From Panonychus citri (taxonomy: Eukaryota; Arthropoda; Arachnida; Trombidiformes; Tetranychidae), in the NCBI RefSeq assembly GCF_014898815.1, contig NW_026515513.1:1178001-1242000 (forward strand): DNA of 64,000 nucleotides. The letters run 5' to 3'. Position 1 is the stretch's first letter. The number at the start of each line of letters is the position of its first letter. Shown here piece after piece: positions 44,496 to 58,825 of the stretch. The notes under the pieces are model-generated. The model saw only the letters and a list, made by a program, of their open reading frames with translations. It had not been told where the DNA came from and made no database searches. A program made the position numbers and the translations under genes.

Positions 44496-46457
44496 CTCTC
44501 TGTCTCACTTGTTCATCTTCATTCTCGTCTTTTTTTGTCCTTCTTATCTTCATGTTCATCGTCATAATCATCATTATCATCCTTTTCTTATTCATCATTC
44601 ATTCATCTCCATTCTTTCGTATAAATATACCGTATATAAATCTACAGGGTGCATCACGATTATCTATATTTCTCTCTCTCTCTCTTTCCACCTCTTTATC
44701 CTTTTTGAGTGATTATTGTGTTTACATTATAAAGGTGAAAGTTCATATCATTATATTCAGATTTTCTCCATGAAAAATGAATCGAATTAACCTATGAACC
44801 ATTTTCTCGGTGAATTTTTTCTCGATTCTTGTAACTTTCTTTTTCCACAACAATGTAAACAAAGAAAAAGAAACTAAATTCCATAGATATTAGAAGAACA
44901 ACAAAAAAGAAGTCAGAACGATGTTTGGACTTGGAAGTCAAGATTCGTTTCAACTGAGAAGAGAAATTTTTTCATCTCGAAAAAAATAGAAAATAGTAAC
45001 ATTCAATTGAGATGAATTTCTGTTACAAATATCAATGGAATTGTAATAATCATCACACCCTGTATAATATTTGAAGATAAACATGAATATTACCTTGTCT
45101 TGTTCATTATAGAGCCTTTATCACTCTCTCTCTCTCCCACTCACTCAATTTTCTCTCTCATCTTTATGATTCTCTCGGGAATGATGATACGAAGGAGGAA
45201 GATGAGAACCACAATCAACCACAATCATCCATTTACATCTAAATGTTCACCTTTTTACCATAAAAACAGGAAGAGAGAGAAACTTTTTCGAACACCTTTC
45301 ACTTGATCTTGTATGTTTACTCTTGTTTATTGTTGATTTGGTCATCATCCTAATCATCCTCATCCCCATCATTTCCATCATAATCGACATAACCATGGCC
45401 TTGTCCTCTTTTTCCATCATGGAAAAAAAAGAGAGCAACTCTCAGAATCTTTCTTATAAGTCTTTCTTTTCACACTTCACCTCGTTAGAGTATTACTGAT
45501 CTTTCCAGCCATCATCATCATCATCATCTTCATCTTCATCTTCATCCTCTCAATCATCATGCAATTTTTACTCATTCATAAGCTTGTCTGTGGATGAGAA
45601 GCAAAGGAAAAGAATGATGAAGATGGAGAGAAAACCAAGAGGTAAAAACGAGAGAGAGAGAGAGAGAAATAGAGAGCAGCTTAGAATGCTTATTAAGTAA
45701 GCTGAAAGTGGCTCTAGAGGGATGATAAGGATGAGGATGAGAAAGAAGAAGATGAAAAAAGATGTAGAAAGAGAGAAACAGTAAACACCATTGATGCTCA
45801 GGTTAATGTGATTTCGAAGGCTTTTCACGTATTTTGGTCTAAACAATTCATTCGATAAAAAAGTAAACTAACCCCAATAACAATCCTCAAGACTTCTTCA
45901 AAAAGCATCATCATCATCTCTTTACCTTTATCATCCTCATCCTCATCCCTCCTACAACACACAGTTAGATATACACTCAACCTTATAAAAAAATACCTTA
46001 ACCAGTGTTTATATAATATTGTTATGATAATGTAATATATAAAAAGTGAAAGAGACTCAGAGAGGATTTATTTTTCTCTTTCATCATCATCCTCATCATC
46101 ATCATTTTTCTCTTTGCATTTTTCTCTTTCTTTTTCCCTCTCTACCTCTCCTCCATCCCAAGCGACATCATGATTGTCATAATAATGACGATGATGATGA
46201 TGATCTATCTCATAATCAGGTATCTTTCTTTTTCTCTCTTTCTCCATCACCTTTCTCTCTCTCTCTCTCTTCTCTCTCTCTCTTTTTAATCCTCTTCATT
46301 CTTTTCCTCCTCATCTCTTGAATAACATCCTTTTTATACTCACTCAATTTCTCTCTCACTCTCTATCATCTTCTCTTCCCCTACCTTGGAGTATATCCAA
46401 CTATTGATTGAGCAATTAAGACTAAACCAGACCCTTTTTCTGATTCTGTGCCTCTCT

Positions 46458-46513
<56 letters not shown>

Positions 46514-48813
46514 CTCTCATCCTCATCCTTATTCTCTCCCCTGTTTTCCACCTCTCTCACTGTTTTTCACCAAAATTACCTTCTCATCTTTCAAAAAGCA
46601 GGAACCATTTGAAGGAACCCAAAAGAGCGTTGTCAAGGTGCAACAAAACGTGAGCTGAATAACGACACTCAGCCTCCACCCCTCCCTCATCCCACCTCAT
46701 CTCTCTCTCACTCTCTTTACCTCTACCTCTCTCTCTCTCCATGTCTGTTTCATTTTTGTATCTGGATCCCTTCTCATCCCTTTGCCAATCCAGCTTCTTC
46801 TTCCTCCTCATCACTTTTATCCTCTTTCTCATTTTTGTAAACTAAACTTTATTTACTTTCATTTCCATCACCAACCTCATCCTCATCCTCATCATCTCTA
46901 CTTCTTCTTTCTTTCTTTCTTTCATTCATTCTCTCTCACTCTCTATTTATAGCTTATTTCTTTTCCTTTTCTATCATAATCACCTCACTTTTACTTTTCA
47001 CTTTACTTAATTTCTCCTCATCATTTTCATCTTCATAATATCTCTTTATCTTTCCACCTTAACTGTACACATCCACATCCACACATCGTTATTATGAAGG
47101 GTCACCGACCAAATAGCAAAATTAAACAAAAAAAAGAAAGAAAGAAAGACAGAGAGATGATGAAGATAAGGATGATGATAACTTCTTCATCCTATTCATA
47201 CACATATATTGAGTAAACTTGACTCATCCAAATGAAGATAAAAGTTAAAGATGAAATATTTCACATGAAGCAAAAAGTAAGAAGAAGATGAAGAAAAATA
47301 AAAGCGAAAAAATTTTGCTTTAGAATAAGAATAGGATGAGGAAAATATAAGATTCGAAAATAAATTGTTCCAAGTTCATCATCTTCATCTTTACCTTCTC
47401 ATCTTCTACTCTCTTTTTGCTATTTTCTCTTCTTCATTCTTCATCTTTATCCTCATCTTCTTTCTCCTTCTCATCATCATCATTATTCACCTTCTCTTGA
47501 CTATAATTTATTCAACTTTCACCTTGAAGATTATTGATGTAATTGTTTTCAATTGTTTAACCTTTTACACCTTAAATTGCTCCTCATCCTTATTTTAATC
47601 ATCATCAAGATGATCATGATGAAGAGATGACGATGAGTAACTTTAATCATCATCTTAATGAGAAGCAATTTTAATCATGATCATATAATAAAAGGAAAAG
47701 GTGACACAAAGAAGAGAGAAAAATAAAAACCATCATCATCTTCATCTCCAAATAAAATAAGGTCAAGATGATAATAATAGGAGGAAGAGGAAGAAAAATA
47801 TATAAAGTGTAATGAAGGAAGATGAAGAAAGTGGGAGGGGGGAGGTGATGATGATGAAGGTAAATACCGTTAAAATTAACTGTAAGTCTAATTTATGATG
47901 AAACAATTTTTTTCCGCTTATTTAACCTTCACAATTGAAAGGCAAGAGTAGAAACTTTTTTTTTACTCACTCACAAAGCAAAAGGTAAACAAGGAAATAT
48001 TTTCATTGAAAAACCATTGGCATCATGATCCGCATCCTCATTCACTCATCACTAAATTAATTACATCATTAGCTCATCATTATAATCATGAAGATAAATA
48101 ACAATTGCAAAGCAAAAAAATGCCAACAACAAGGAGCACCTATTATCATATTATTAATAATCATATTATATATCAACATGATGATGATGATGATGAAGAT
48201 GATGAGTAGTAGTATCAACAGAATTAGAGTGAAAAAAATTTTCTTGCTCATTTTTGATTATTAATATGAAAAAAGTGCTTCAATGTTAATCTTTTTTGTT
48301 ATTCCCTTCATCCAATTTCAATTAGATTTACCTTGATATTTATTATTTAAAGAGTATAAACCTCAAGTTATTAGTTAATCATGTTGCATCATTATCATGA
48401 TTATCTGGGATAATCAGAATCACCTACTTAATAGGATTGAATTGTATTAGAACAGCAATTAAACCAAAGTTTGGTAATCGGTTTCAGCTTTTCTGAAAGT
48501 TTGTTGTTTATCTGTTTGTTACTTTGAGGTTACACCTTTTCAAATGAGTTTCAATGGACAGAAACACCATTGATTGATTACCATTCAACAATTAATGCTA
48601 ATAATGTTAATTGTTTCAGCTACTTTTACAATTTTCTATTGTTGATAATATTGTAAATACGTTGATTGTTAATTGAAAGCTTTTCAACTGTTGTGTGGTT
48701 GTAGACTCTACAATTACGTCTTGTTAAAGGTCACTTTTTTTCCACTGACCATATCGATGATTATAATAAATGCTCAATTGTTTAAAAAGAAAAATCATTT
48801 TGTCGTTGGCAAG

Positions 48814-48852
<39 letters not shown>

Positions 48853-49264
48853 TAATAAAGTAAGACTCGAATTCCAATGGTCAGTCTGTGTTTCTTGAAT
48901 GGTGTCGGTGATGATGATGATTGACAATCAGGTCAGAGGAGAGCAAAAAATGGACTTTAAAAGTTTCTGTTTCCTGTTTGCAATTTTACTTTGAATTCTC
49001 GGTGTGACATTTTTTTGTAAAGATGCAGAGAGAGAGAGAGAGAGAGACGAAAGGAAAGACAGATAAAGTTGAAGATGAAGATGACTATTATGATGATGAT
49101 AAAGATGAACCAGAAGAAAATAATTCGTATGATAATAATGATAATGGTAATCAAAATAATCTTCATGGAGAGAAAGAGGCAAAAAAACAAATTGCATTGA
49201 AAGAGTTTGGGATGGAAAAAGGAAAAGAGCATCAATGAAGATAATATTGAAGATGAAGATGAAG
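44496..49264. other. Gene-free microsatellite-rich DNA
   Basis: Includes the (TC)n run 46465-46510, CAT/ATC and GAT tracts, and at 48935-49020 the inverted counterpart of 24980-25080. Open frames are low-complexity. Confidence 0.65.
46465..46510. repeat. (TC)n microsatellite
   Basis: 46-nt uninterrupted TC run. Confidence 0.96.
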
Positions 49265-49510
49265 AGGAAAGAGTAACTTATGAAAAGCATATTCAGTCAA
49301 GTGTATAGCTAAAAGAAAGAGAAAGAAAGAGAAATGGGTGGGGTGGGAAGTCGGAAGTTTGGTGATTTATAACAACAACAAGAGGTCGATAGGGAGGATG
49401 ATTAGACTTGAATGAATTTGAATCATGGTGAAGAAAAGAAATGATAATAATTCAAAGTTGAATCAGTGAGAAAGTGATTTAAATCAATAAATGAATTAGA
49501 TTGAGAAGAG
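49265..49510. repeat. Third, diverged copy of the 14.5-kb tandem unit
   Basis: Matches 14456-14500 and 14521-14700 with substitutions and indels, same orientation; first block of the colinear copy B. Confidence 0.85.
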
Positions 49511-51426
49511 AAAAGTTGAAAAAAAGTATCAAATGAAACTCATGATGATGAGGAAGATGAAGATGAAAAGGAGGATGAAGATAATGGTAAAGAAAATGAA
49601 TTCAATGTTAAATTACTAGAGGAGGAAAATTTCAAATGATGATGATCAGTATCATGAATTGGAAATTTAATTTAATTGTGAGTGAGAAAAAAAAATCAGT
49701 AGCCCAATTTTACCAATGTAACAAATCAATGTAATTAAATTGTATTCAAATGGAATCAATTTTTTCACCCTTTGAGTACAATAATAATAATCCATTCAAA
49801 CTAAATTAACTTAATTGTTTAATTACAGAATCACAACTTTATATCAATCATATGAAATATTATCTTTCATTGATAAAATCTCATCATCAGTGACTTGAAT
49901 AGATTAAGATTAACATAATAATCATGATAATCATCAACAATAAAAATAGTAAAAAAAAACCTCAAATGATTAAAGGGATAAACTGAGTAATTTCATCATG
50001 TTAATCATCCTCATCATCTTAATCATCATCATGATCATCATATTTAACATTGTCAAACATGTTAAACTACAGACAAAAATTTCATCCTAATACATTAGGC
50101 TGATTAAGCAATTTATTGATGAATCCCAAATATTAATAATCATAATCATTACGATGAAATGATTTATGTTGATAGTTTATCCCCACCCTCCCCTGTAATC
50201 ATGTATTATCACATGAAATCTTGTGTATTCATGTATTTTCAGAGTTATTATGAAAAAAACTGGAATACCAATCAAATTATATTATCTGTAATCATGATAA
50301 TGGTTTAATATTGAAAATATTACTTGTAATAAAAAAAAGGATACAATTTATTAACTATTTATAGAGAGAGAGAGAGAGAGAGTGAGAGTTAATTAAACTA
50401 ATCAAATGACAATCACAGTGAGATTTGAGACTAACAACAATCAACAATAATCAAGTTAATTGTTGACAATCAAATGAATCTTAAAAAAAAGTTATTATCT
50501 TGTTTGTGATAAAAGTATAAGATTCAGATAATATTGTTATTATGGATTATGGATTAAGTTTGATTGCTGATCAATGGCAATTAATTGAGTTACTGTTAAA
50601 CATTTAGTTGATTAATTTTAGCCAATTGGTTGATTGTGTTCATCTGATTTATATTCTTGCTTTCACCAGGATAATGATGACAATAATTTAAGATTAAAGT
50701 TGATTGTTGATGACCAGAAATTGTTATCATCATAATTATTGTTTCATTTTCAAGTTGCTCATTTATTTCACTAGGAAATGAGGCTTTAATGATGATCATG
50801 AAAAGAGAGTAGAGGATAATCATGATTCTAACGGTATAATGTTTGAATAATCTGAATGAGTAACAAATGAATAGGAAGAGAGAGAGTGAGTGAGAGAGAG
50901 AGAGAGAGTCACAAATTCATCCTCATCATGAGAGAAGATGAAAGAAAAAAAAAGTTGAAAATAGAACCAATAATTATATTGATTTTGATATTTTCCTTCA
51001 TTATATTAGATTGAAAATCATGCGCTGATTGTTAATCACCCTGATTATCATCATCATTAATGAGATGAATGAAAATTTAAATCAAATTGATGATCATTAA
51101 TTTGATTCTTGTTCATCTTCTTATTGAAGAGATGATTATAAAAAGAGAGTGAAAGACAATAATAAAATAAAAACAAAGTAGATACATAAAAGTAGTGGAA
51201 AAAGTTGATAACAATTAAGCTGATAACCATAGATAATATCGCCTGCAGGTAATTAAAAATGGTGTATGGGTTTTAAACCCACCATGAAGGTGGAGGTGGG
51301 AGGTGGAAGGTGGATAAATAACTTGTTTGTTTCTGCAGATTAAGACCAAACCAATCTCAGGTCTCCCATAGTTTCCGGTTAACCTCCCGTTGATTATTTG
51401 TAACCAAGTTGATTATAATGGCTAAG

Positions 51427-51463
<37 letters not shown>

Positions 51464-53004
51464 CCATAATGATGATCACTAGATGATGATTATGATGATG
51501 ATGATGAGAAAGAGGAAGAGGAGGTGGTGATGGTGGTGGAAAGATGAAGATGAAGAGTTTAACAACTTTTGTATTTATTTGTAGTCGAAAACAATTTCTA
51601 TTAGCTAATAGTGAATTACCACCAATGGTAAATGGTTAAAGATAAAAGTTAATTGTTGTTGTCATTTTCAGTCTTCATCTTTTTACGTTTTGTATCATCA
51701 TTTAGTTTCTTAACTAACAAAGTTTTTTCTCTCTCTCTCTCTCTCTTCCTCCTCTGGACCAATTAACTTTGATTGATATCTTTTCATTGCTATTATTATT
51801 ATTATCATCATCATAATCATCATCATCATTGTTATAATAACAATTGTTATTATGATTCGGATGAAAATGATGATGATGATTATGAAGATAATGTTCACTT
51901 TGAAAGATTCAATGGAAACTTGTGATAAAAGTGAAAAAAAAGGTTGTGCCATCGAAAGGTTATCTCACCATGATAATGATTCAGAACTTTTGGCTCACTC
52001 AGAAATTCATTTGGATCATTTTATCAACATTATCATCATCATCATGGGTAGAAAATGTTAAACATAAGGTAGGTTGAGGTGGGATGATGAAGATGATGAA
52101 GATAAAAGGTGACAGAGAGAAAGAGAGAAGCCAAAGAAAAAAAAATGACGTAGAATCATTTTCGCTGCAAGTTACTTTGTATTTCCGTTTTTCTGGTTTC
52201 TCCTTCTCTCTCTCTCTCTCTCTCTCTCTCACTTGGAGGAAAAGGATGAGAAATGATGATGATGATGACGAGAGAATTCATACCGATAACTGTAATGATG
52301 ATGATAAAAATGATAGTAACATCGATTATCTTTCTACAAGATACATTAGGTTAATAATAACTACTTTTGGTTAGAAGGTAGTATTGGGATTCGGGAAGAA
52401 GATGAAGATGATGAAGAGAAATAGATAATCTTAACTAATCTAAGGTAACAACATACTTTATATATTATTATCATCATCATGTTCATCCTCATGTTCTCGA
52501 TTATCATCATCATCATCTAAATGAATCCATTTGTTATTGAAACAAATTAACTAACCTATCATTATATTGTCATTACCTTTTGCCTTTACTTTTTTTACCG
52601 TTATCATTACGGTTTTCACTTTGATTCACCTGATTTTTGCTACTTACACTCTTATATATTTATCTTTTCATCATCATCATCATCATCATCTCTCACTCTA
52701 ACAATAGAGATATAATTAAATCATCAGATATCAAATGATGATGATAATTTATTGATATTGATAGTTGTTAATAATAATTGTTAACATGTGCCGTTCATTG
52801 GGATTATGATAACAGTAAATGATCATTATGATTAGTACTTTGATTTTTATCCATTATCATCATGATTAAATGTTAACAAGATATTAGGCTGTTGGTGTGG
52901 TGGTTGAATTGGGTTGAAGGTTGGATGATGGGCTCAATTGGTTGTTGTTGTTGTTGTTGTTGATTTTCTGTTAATAATTTATAATAGTTAACTGTTTATG
53001 TAAT
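49511..53004. other. Gene-free DNA
   Basis: AT-rich with GAT/CAT and GA/TC tracts (50365-50386, 51431-51461, 52205-52230). No protein-like frame on either strand. Confidence 0.65.
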
Positions 53005-54018
53005 CAGATTAAAGATTAAAGTTTAGGTGATGATTTAAATTGTTGGTGGAAATTTAAATTGATGATTGCTTTCAATTTTCAAGAGCGGATGGGAGGAGGT
53101 CGGTGGGTTTAGAGGAGGAGGAGGAGGAGGAGGACAGTGACATAGATGATGATGAGGATCATGTGGATCATGTTGGTGGTGGTGATGATGTGGATCAAGA
53201 TGATGATGGATAAAATGTTTCTCTTTCTTTTCTTTCTTTCTCTTCCCACGGTTAGTTGTTTTTTTCTTCTTCTTTTCTTGATGCTGTGATCATTTACTGT
53301 TATACACACACTAAGACCTGAAACTGAACAATTTATCTTAATCGATGTGATTTAATTGTGATGATGGTAAATTTAATGATCCATAGTATATATTTAAATA
53401 CGTCTTCATCTTTGCTCTATCCAATCTAATCAACTCACTAATCAAATTATTTATCTTCCTCATCTTTATCTCTTTCTCTCGCTCTTTCTTTTTCTGTCTT
53501 TTACTTTGAGTCTTTTTCATTTTCTCCTCATCTTGTAAATGTCTTTTTAACATTAAACATACTTTGTGCCTTTTGTAACAACAATAATCAAATATGTTTT
53601 ATCAATAGAAAGGCCAAAAAGAAAGAGCATCCATCCTTTATCATCCTTTCATCATCATCATAATCTACATCATCTAAATCATCTTCATCTTCATCTTCAT
53701 GTTGATCTTTATGTTGATCATATTGATGATGATTTTTGTTGTTTAAGTGGTTTGATGAATAATCGGAAATCAGGTTGAATGATTGTTGTTGTTGTTCAAT
53801 AATAATAAAAATGTTACTATTAAGTTGAAAGTTTTTATCATTAACTTGATTTTATTTCATCTTTTTAATGGACAGTTGAACAAAAGCCAATCAATATAAT
53901 CGTTGTCATCGTGTCCAGTTAGTTGTATGTCTATGGATTTATGTGAGTGTGTGGATATTGGTCAGTATAAGAATCATTTTTATGTTAAATCATTAGGATA
54001 CCAGAAGAAAGAGGAAAA

Positions 54019-54076
<58 letters not shown>

Positions 54077-54705
54077 GTGGATGAAGAAGGAGGAGGAGGA
54101 GGAGGTTGAAGAAGACGAAGAAAATGAAGAAGAAGATGAAGAAGAGGGAAAACTGTCCCAGATTAAGATGAGGTAGCAGAAAGAAAGAGAAATGTAAGTA
54201 ACTATGATGGCGAAAGTAGTGTGGGTGGGACAGAGATAGTGAATTCGCTTCTGGGAATCATAAACCTTAGAGTACAGGAGAAGAGGGAAAGGGAAAGGGC
54301 GAGAGTAGAAAATGATGAGATTGAAGAAGATGCTGAGAGATAGATGATGATGATAAGCAATATAAAATGGGAGGAGAAAGTGGGTGAGAGAAAAAAGTAG
54401 AAAGAAAAGTAAAGAAAGAGAAAAGAAAGAAAAAAGAAAGAGAAAAGTGAAAGTGAATCAAAATTGTTCAGCCTCGAAAGAAGAAAAGTAGATAGATGGA
54501 ACGGAGAGAGTTCAGATAAAGAAGAAGAAGAAGAAGTGATGATGATGATAAAGGAAAAAAAGGATGAGCAACGCAAAAGAAGAAGAAATGTAGAGAAAGA
54601 GAAGAAAAGAAAGAAGAAAAGTAGATAGATGAACCGGAGAAGAAGGAAAAGCAAGATGGAAGAATCAGAAAAGAGCAGGTCGATGGATGAAGATAATGAT
54701 GATGA
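53005..54705. repeat. Segmental duplication block, copy B (partner 16739-18440)
   Basis: Near-identical from about 53525 onward to 17290-18440; more diverged in 53005-53525. It carries a (GA)n run at 54023-54073 that is short in copy A. Confidence 0.9.
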
Positions 54706-55689
54706 AGAAGAAGATGAAGTAAAAAGGAAACAGGCCAAAAAGAAGATGATGGAAAGTAGAGAAAAAGAATAGCACAAAGACGATGATGAGGATGTTGAAG
54801 AAAAAAAAAGTGCAACAAAAAGAGAAATAAACCGTAAAAGAAAAATACAACGTATAACAGGACCATCATCATCATTATCATCTTTCGGATGAGAAAAAAG
54901 GAGAAAATGATGGGAAGAAAGATGAGGATGATAAACGTAGAAGAAGAAAACATAAACAACAGAGAGAAAGAGGGAGGAGAGAGAGAGAGATGAGGATGAT
55001 GAAGAAAAGGTCAAGGACTTAAATAGGATAAATATTTTTCTCTGAAAGAGAAAGACAGAGACAGAGAAGATCATGATAAATATGAGATGGCAAAGATGCT
55101 ACTGATGAAGATGATGAGCAAGTGAGTAAAAATTGTTGCTGGTTTTTAAGATGATGATAAGAAGAGAGAGAGAGAGATAAACCGAAATTAACCAGTTTTC
55201 TTTTTTTTCTTTTCTTCTCTTTCATCATCTTCCCTCTCTCTCTGTTTTACTCCTTCATTGATTCAAATTCATTAAGGATGATGGATGTTAAAGATTGCAA
55301 AGGTTGATATTTGCTGAAGATAGTGAGATGATGATCATCATCCAGGACCATTATGATGATGATACTTTACTCTGATTCATTTCCATCTCTCCCCCTGTGA
55401 GTGTTATACCATTTAGAAGCTAAAATTTAATTACCAGAGATGAGCAAAAATCCATGATATCCCATCGACTAAGTGTATTTAGACCCAACAGTCAACAGAA
55501 ACAGTTTAAGAAAATGATGATGATATTAATTTGATTAGCTAATTGTTTAGGTAATTACAGTTAAACTGAGCACAATTGGTGATGATTCAGTTTTTTTCAT
55601 CTTCTTCAAGTTTATATAGTAGTAGTTATCCTTGAAAATGATGATGAGAAAGATGAAAGATGATAATGTTATCTCTCCATCTCACTCTT
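54706..55689. other. Gene-free purine-rich DNA
   Basis: GAAGAT/AAAGAG-rich to about 55060, then mixed AT-rich sequence. The long minus-strand frame over 54202-55074 is Ser/Phe/Leu low complexity. Confidence 0.65.
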
Positions 55690-56354
55690 TTCTCTCTCTC
55701 ACTCACTCACTCACTTTATAGATACTTGTAACTATACAGAAACTTTTGTATCTGTGTAAAAGTTACAGAAGAAAAAAAAAGTTAACCTGTAAAGGTGAGA
55801 ACCTGCCTCTTGCTTTCCTGCCATTGGATCATTTTTTTGCCACTAACCTGTAAATCTTTACCTTTACCTGTACTACCTTTAGTATCCCCACCCATTGGAA
55901 GATGAAGGATGAAGAAAAAGAGAAGAGGAGGAAGATAACAAGTTTATCTTCTTGGTTTTTTCTCTCTTTCTCTCTCACTCACTATTTCTTGCGTCACAAT
56001 CAGAGAAAAAAAAAGAGAGAGAAAGTGAGAGAGAGAGACTTGAGAGACTAAGTTAATTATAGTTGAGTGAAGATGAAGATGAAGATGAAGATAAAAGATG
56101 ATAAAAGGTAAGAACAGGTTAGTGATGAGCCAATCACAGTTGATAGATTTCAGAGTCTCTTGAGTTTGGAATGAGTTTTATTTTTAACTTTGATTGTTTA
56201 CTAACATGAAATGATGATGATGATTGATGACAATCAATGAGTTTCAATACAACAGCAAACGATTCGCAGTAAATATAATAACAATATTAACTAACCTGAG
56301 TTAAGGTCAATTTGATATATTTAATAATAATGATTAAGGTTAAATTGCCTTAAG
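55690..56354. repeat. Segmental duplication block, copy B (partner 25158-25830)
   Basis: Nearly identical to copy A; together with 56530-56635 and 56782-58272 it is the paralog of the retrotransposon insertion region without the element. Confidence 0.93.
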
Positions 56355-56781
56355 GAGTAATAAGGTTACCAAGGTAAGATTATTTTGGATTGTTATTGAT
56401 TATTGATTATTATGTTTACGTTAAATGATTATGATGATGATGAAATTTGAGGTGTAAGGTGAAAGTTACTATTTTGTTTTTCCTCCTCTCAGAGTGAGTG
56501 GGGTGGATCTTTTTTTTCCACCTTTCATGTGAAATCTACTTTATCTTATATTGACATGAAAGATTTACTGTTATTTATTCACTAGTGGGATACTTGATGT
56601 AAAGGTGAATATTCATGGTAATAAGATCTGTGGATTCATTGTTACGAGGTGGAGATGATGATGGTGATGATGGTGAGAAAAATAGATTCATCGATCCATA
56701 AGAAAGTGAAACATTTTTCACTTTTTTTTTCTATTCTTCTTCATCTACTCACCTGTGTAAGTGAGTATCTTTTTTCATGGT
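56355..56781. other. Paralogous site lacking the retrotransposon
   Basis: Corresponds to the sequence either side of the insertion (26400-26679 and 37189-37350) but diverged. 56530-56635 resembles 26545-26645. No LTR sequence is present. Confidence 0.65.
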
Positions 56782-58272
56782 GAATTAGGTTCACCTTAGT
56801 TTACAATTCAAATAACGAACCACAAATAACATTTAATCAATCAAAAGAGTTTACTTTTTGTCAATCAACTTACATCATTATCATCATAAGAAAAGGGAAC
56901 AAGATGAACAGGAAAAGGTAAATCTTATCATGTAAACTTATCATCCTCATCATCATCATCTTCTTCCTCTTCTCTCTCCATCCCTTTATCTCTCTCTATT
57001 TATTTACTCTTGTCTCTCTCTCTCTCTCTTTTTTTCTCCCTCTCCTTGTCTTTTTGCTCTCTTCTTCTTATTATTGAACAGTAACAACACTTTACTTTGA
57101 TTTTTAATTACACTTTCAATCAAATAATAGACTCTTTGTTTAATTAAGAAAATCAGTGAATAAGAGAGGATAAGGATAAGGATAAAGAAGAGAGGAGATG
57201 ATGATGATGATGATGATGAGAAGAATAAAGATGATGAAGGAAAAGGTGAGAAAAGATAAATGTTAAACTGTGGATTGAATAACAAGAAGATTGAATAATG
57301 AGTTTGAATTAAACTTTTTTCATATAAACTAATAAAGGGATAGAAATAAATTCCCAGTGACCGATCAGGTTTAATATAATAAATTGTATTAGTTTCGGAT
57401 GATGTCAAACCTGGGAAGTAAAAGTGAAGGAGGAGGATGATGATAATGATGATGAGATTGAGGATTAATTTGGGGATAAATTAAGAGGGGAAAGAGAAAA
57501 CGGTAAAGAGAGAGAGAGAGAGGAGGTAAATGAGGTAGCAGCCGAGGTGATGAGGTAGTTGAAAGAAAGAAAGGAGGAGGAGGAGGTAGAACAGGAGAGT
57601 GAGAGAGAGAGAGAGAGAGAGAGGTAGATGACGAGAAGATGAGAATGAGAGAGAAAGAGAGGAGGAGGAAAAGATGAATAGGAGGAGGAAAGATGAAGAG
57701 GAGAGGAGGAGGAGGATGGAGAAAAAAGAAGAAAATAAAAGAAAGAAGATGACGAAGATGATAAGAATGATGTTGTTGGTGATGATGATGAAGATGATAA
57801 AATAAGAGTAGACAAGCCAAAAGAAAGACTCCCTCTCTCTTTTACTCTACCATTTTTTTGTATGTTAACAATAATAAAAGCAAATAATAAAAATAAAGGT
57901 TACTTTTCATTATAATATATTTGAATATAAATGTTGATGTCGCATTGATGATAACAACAAACTCTTACCACGTGCCCAAGGTACTCTCTCTCTCTCTCTC
58001 TCTCTCTTTACTCAACCTCAAACCTGCGTAACGCGTGCTTAAGACTTGAAGAAAGAGAAGAAAAGAAAGAGAAAAAGAAGATAAAAGAGCGAAAAGGAGA
58101 GAGAGAGAAACAAATAAATATAATAGAATAAGTTTCACTGATTTTTACAGTTACTTCATCTCTCTCTCATTCAACCTTGCTCTTGTTTTCCTATTACAAA
58201 AAAGATCCCAGGTTTGACTTTATATCCATCATAGGGAAAAAAGTAAAGGTTAAAATAAATTAACGGATCTTT
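56782..58272. repeat. Segmental duplication block, copy B right part (partner 37351-38568)
   Basis: Same orientation as copy A with expanded GA/GAT tracts. Confidence 0.9.
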
Positions 58273-58543
58273 CTCTCTCTCTCTCTCTCCATCATTATCT
58301 TCATCTTCATCCTCATCTCCTCTTTTTCTCCATCCTCATCATCTTCTCATCAATAGAAGAAGAAAGAGAACAAGAAAGAAAGAGGACCTCCCTCACTCAC
58401 TCATTTGCTCACTCGTTTTCTATTCCATTGACTCAGTCGCTGTTTGCAAGGATCATGTTCATGTTGTAATTTTCTGTGTGCAGTGAAAAAACTAAATTTT
58501 CACTGAGTAAAAAAGTTCCAATGTGTTTATCCCATTCACTAAA

Positions 58544-58825
58544 ATGACTTTAACACCAACATCATTTTTTGGTAATCACATTTTTTTATATTTATTTGTG
58601 TTTCTATTAATTTCAGTTTACAATCTTACACCTCCCACTCTCGCCATCACCACCACAACCAACACCACCACAATCACCGATACCAACACCAACACCACCA
58701 CGAACACAATCATCACCAACAAAACTACAACAATCACCACTACCTTACCAACTTTTACCTTTAATTTACCTTCTTATCCACCTACTCCACCTATTTGTCA
58801 ACCTTTAGTGGTTTCAATTGATTAG
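58544..58825 (+). CDS. Candidate small secreted Thr-rich protein
   Basis: ATG 58544 opens 93 codons. Residues about 10-34 (GNHIFLYLFVFLLISVYNLT) resemble a signal peptide. The middle is Thr/Asn-rich with many N-x-T sites, from ACC/AAC repeats, and the end is Pro-rich (LPSYPPTPPICQPLVVSID). It could be a mucin-like peptide, but the repeat composition could also produce it by chance; no homolog recognised. Confidence 0.3.
   Translation: MTLTPTSFFGNHIFLYLFVFLLISVYNLTPPTLAITTTTNTTTITDTNTNTTTNTIITNKTTTITTTLPTFTFNLPSYPPTPPICQPLVVSID

Noticed and set aside
54202..55074. 290-codon minus-strand ORF, the longest frame in the desert
   Set aside because: Ser/Leu/Phe low complexity from GAAGAT and AAAGAG repeats; the other copy of the block (17770-18391) breaks it into pieces.
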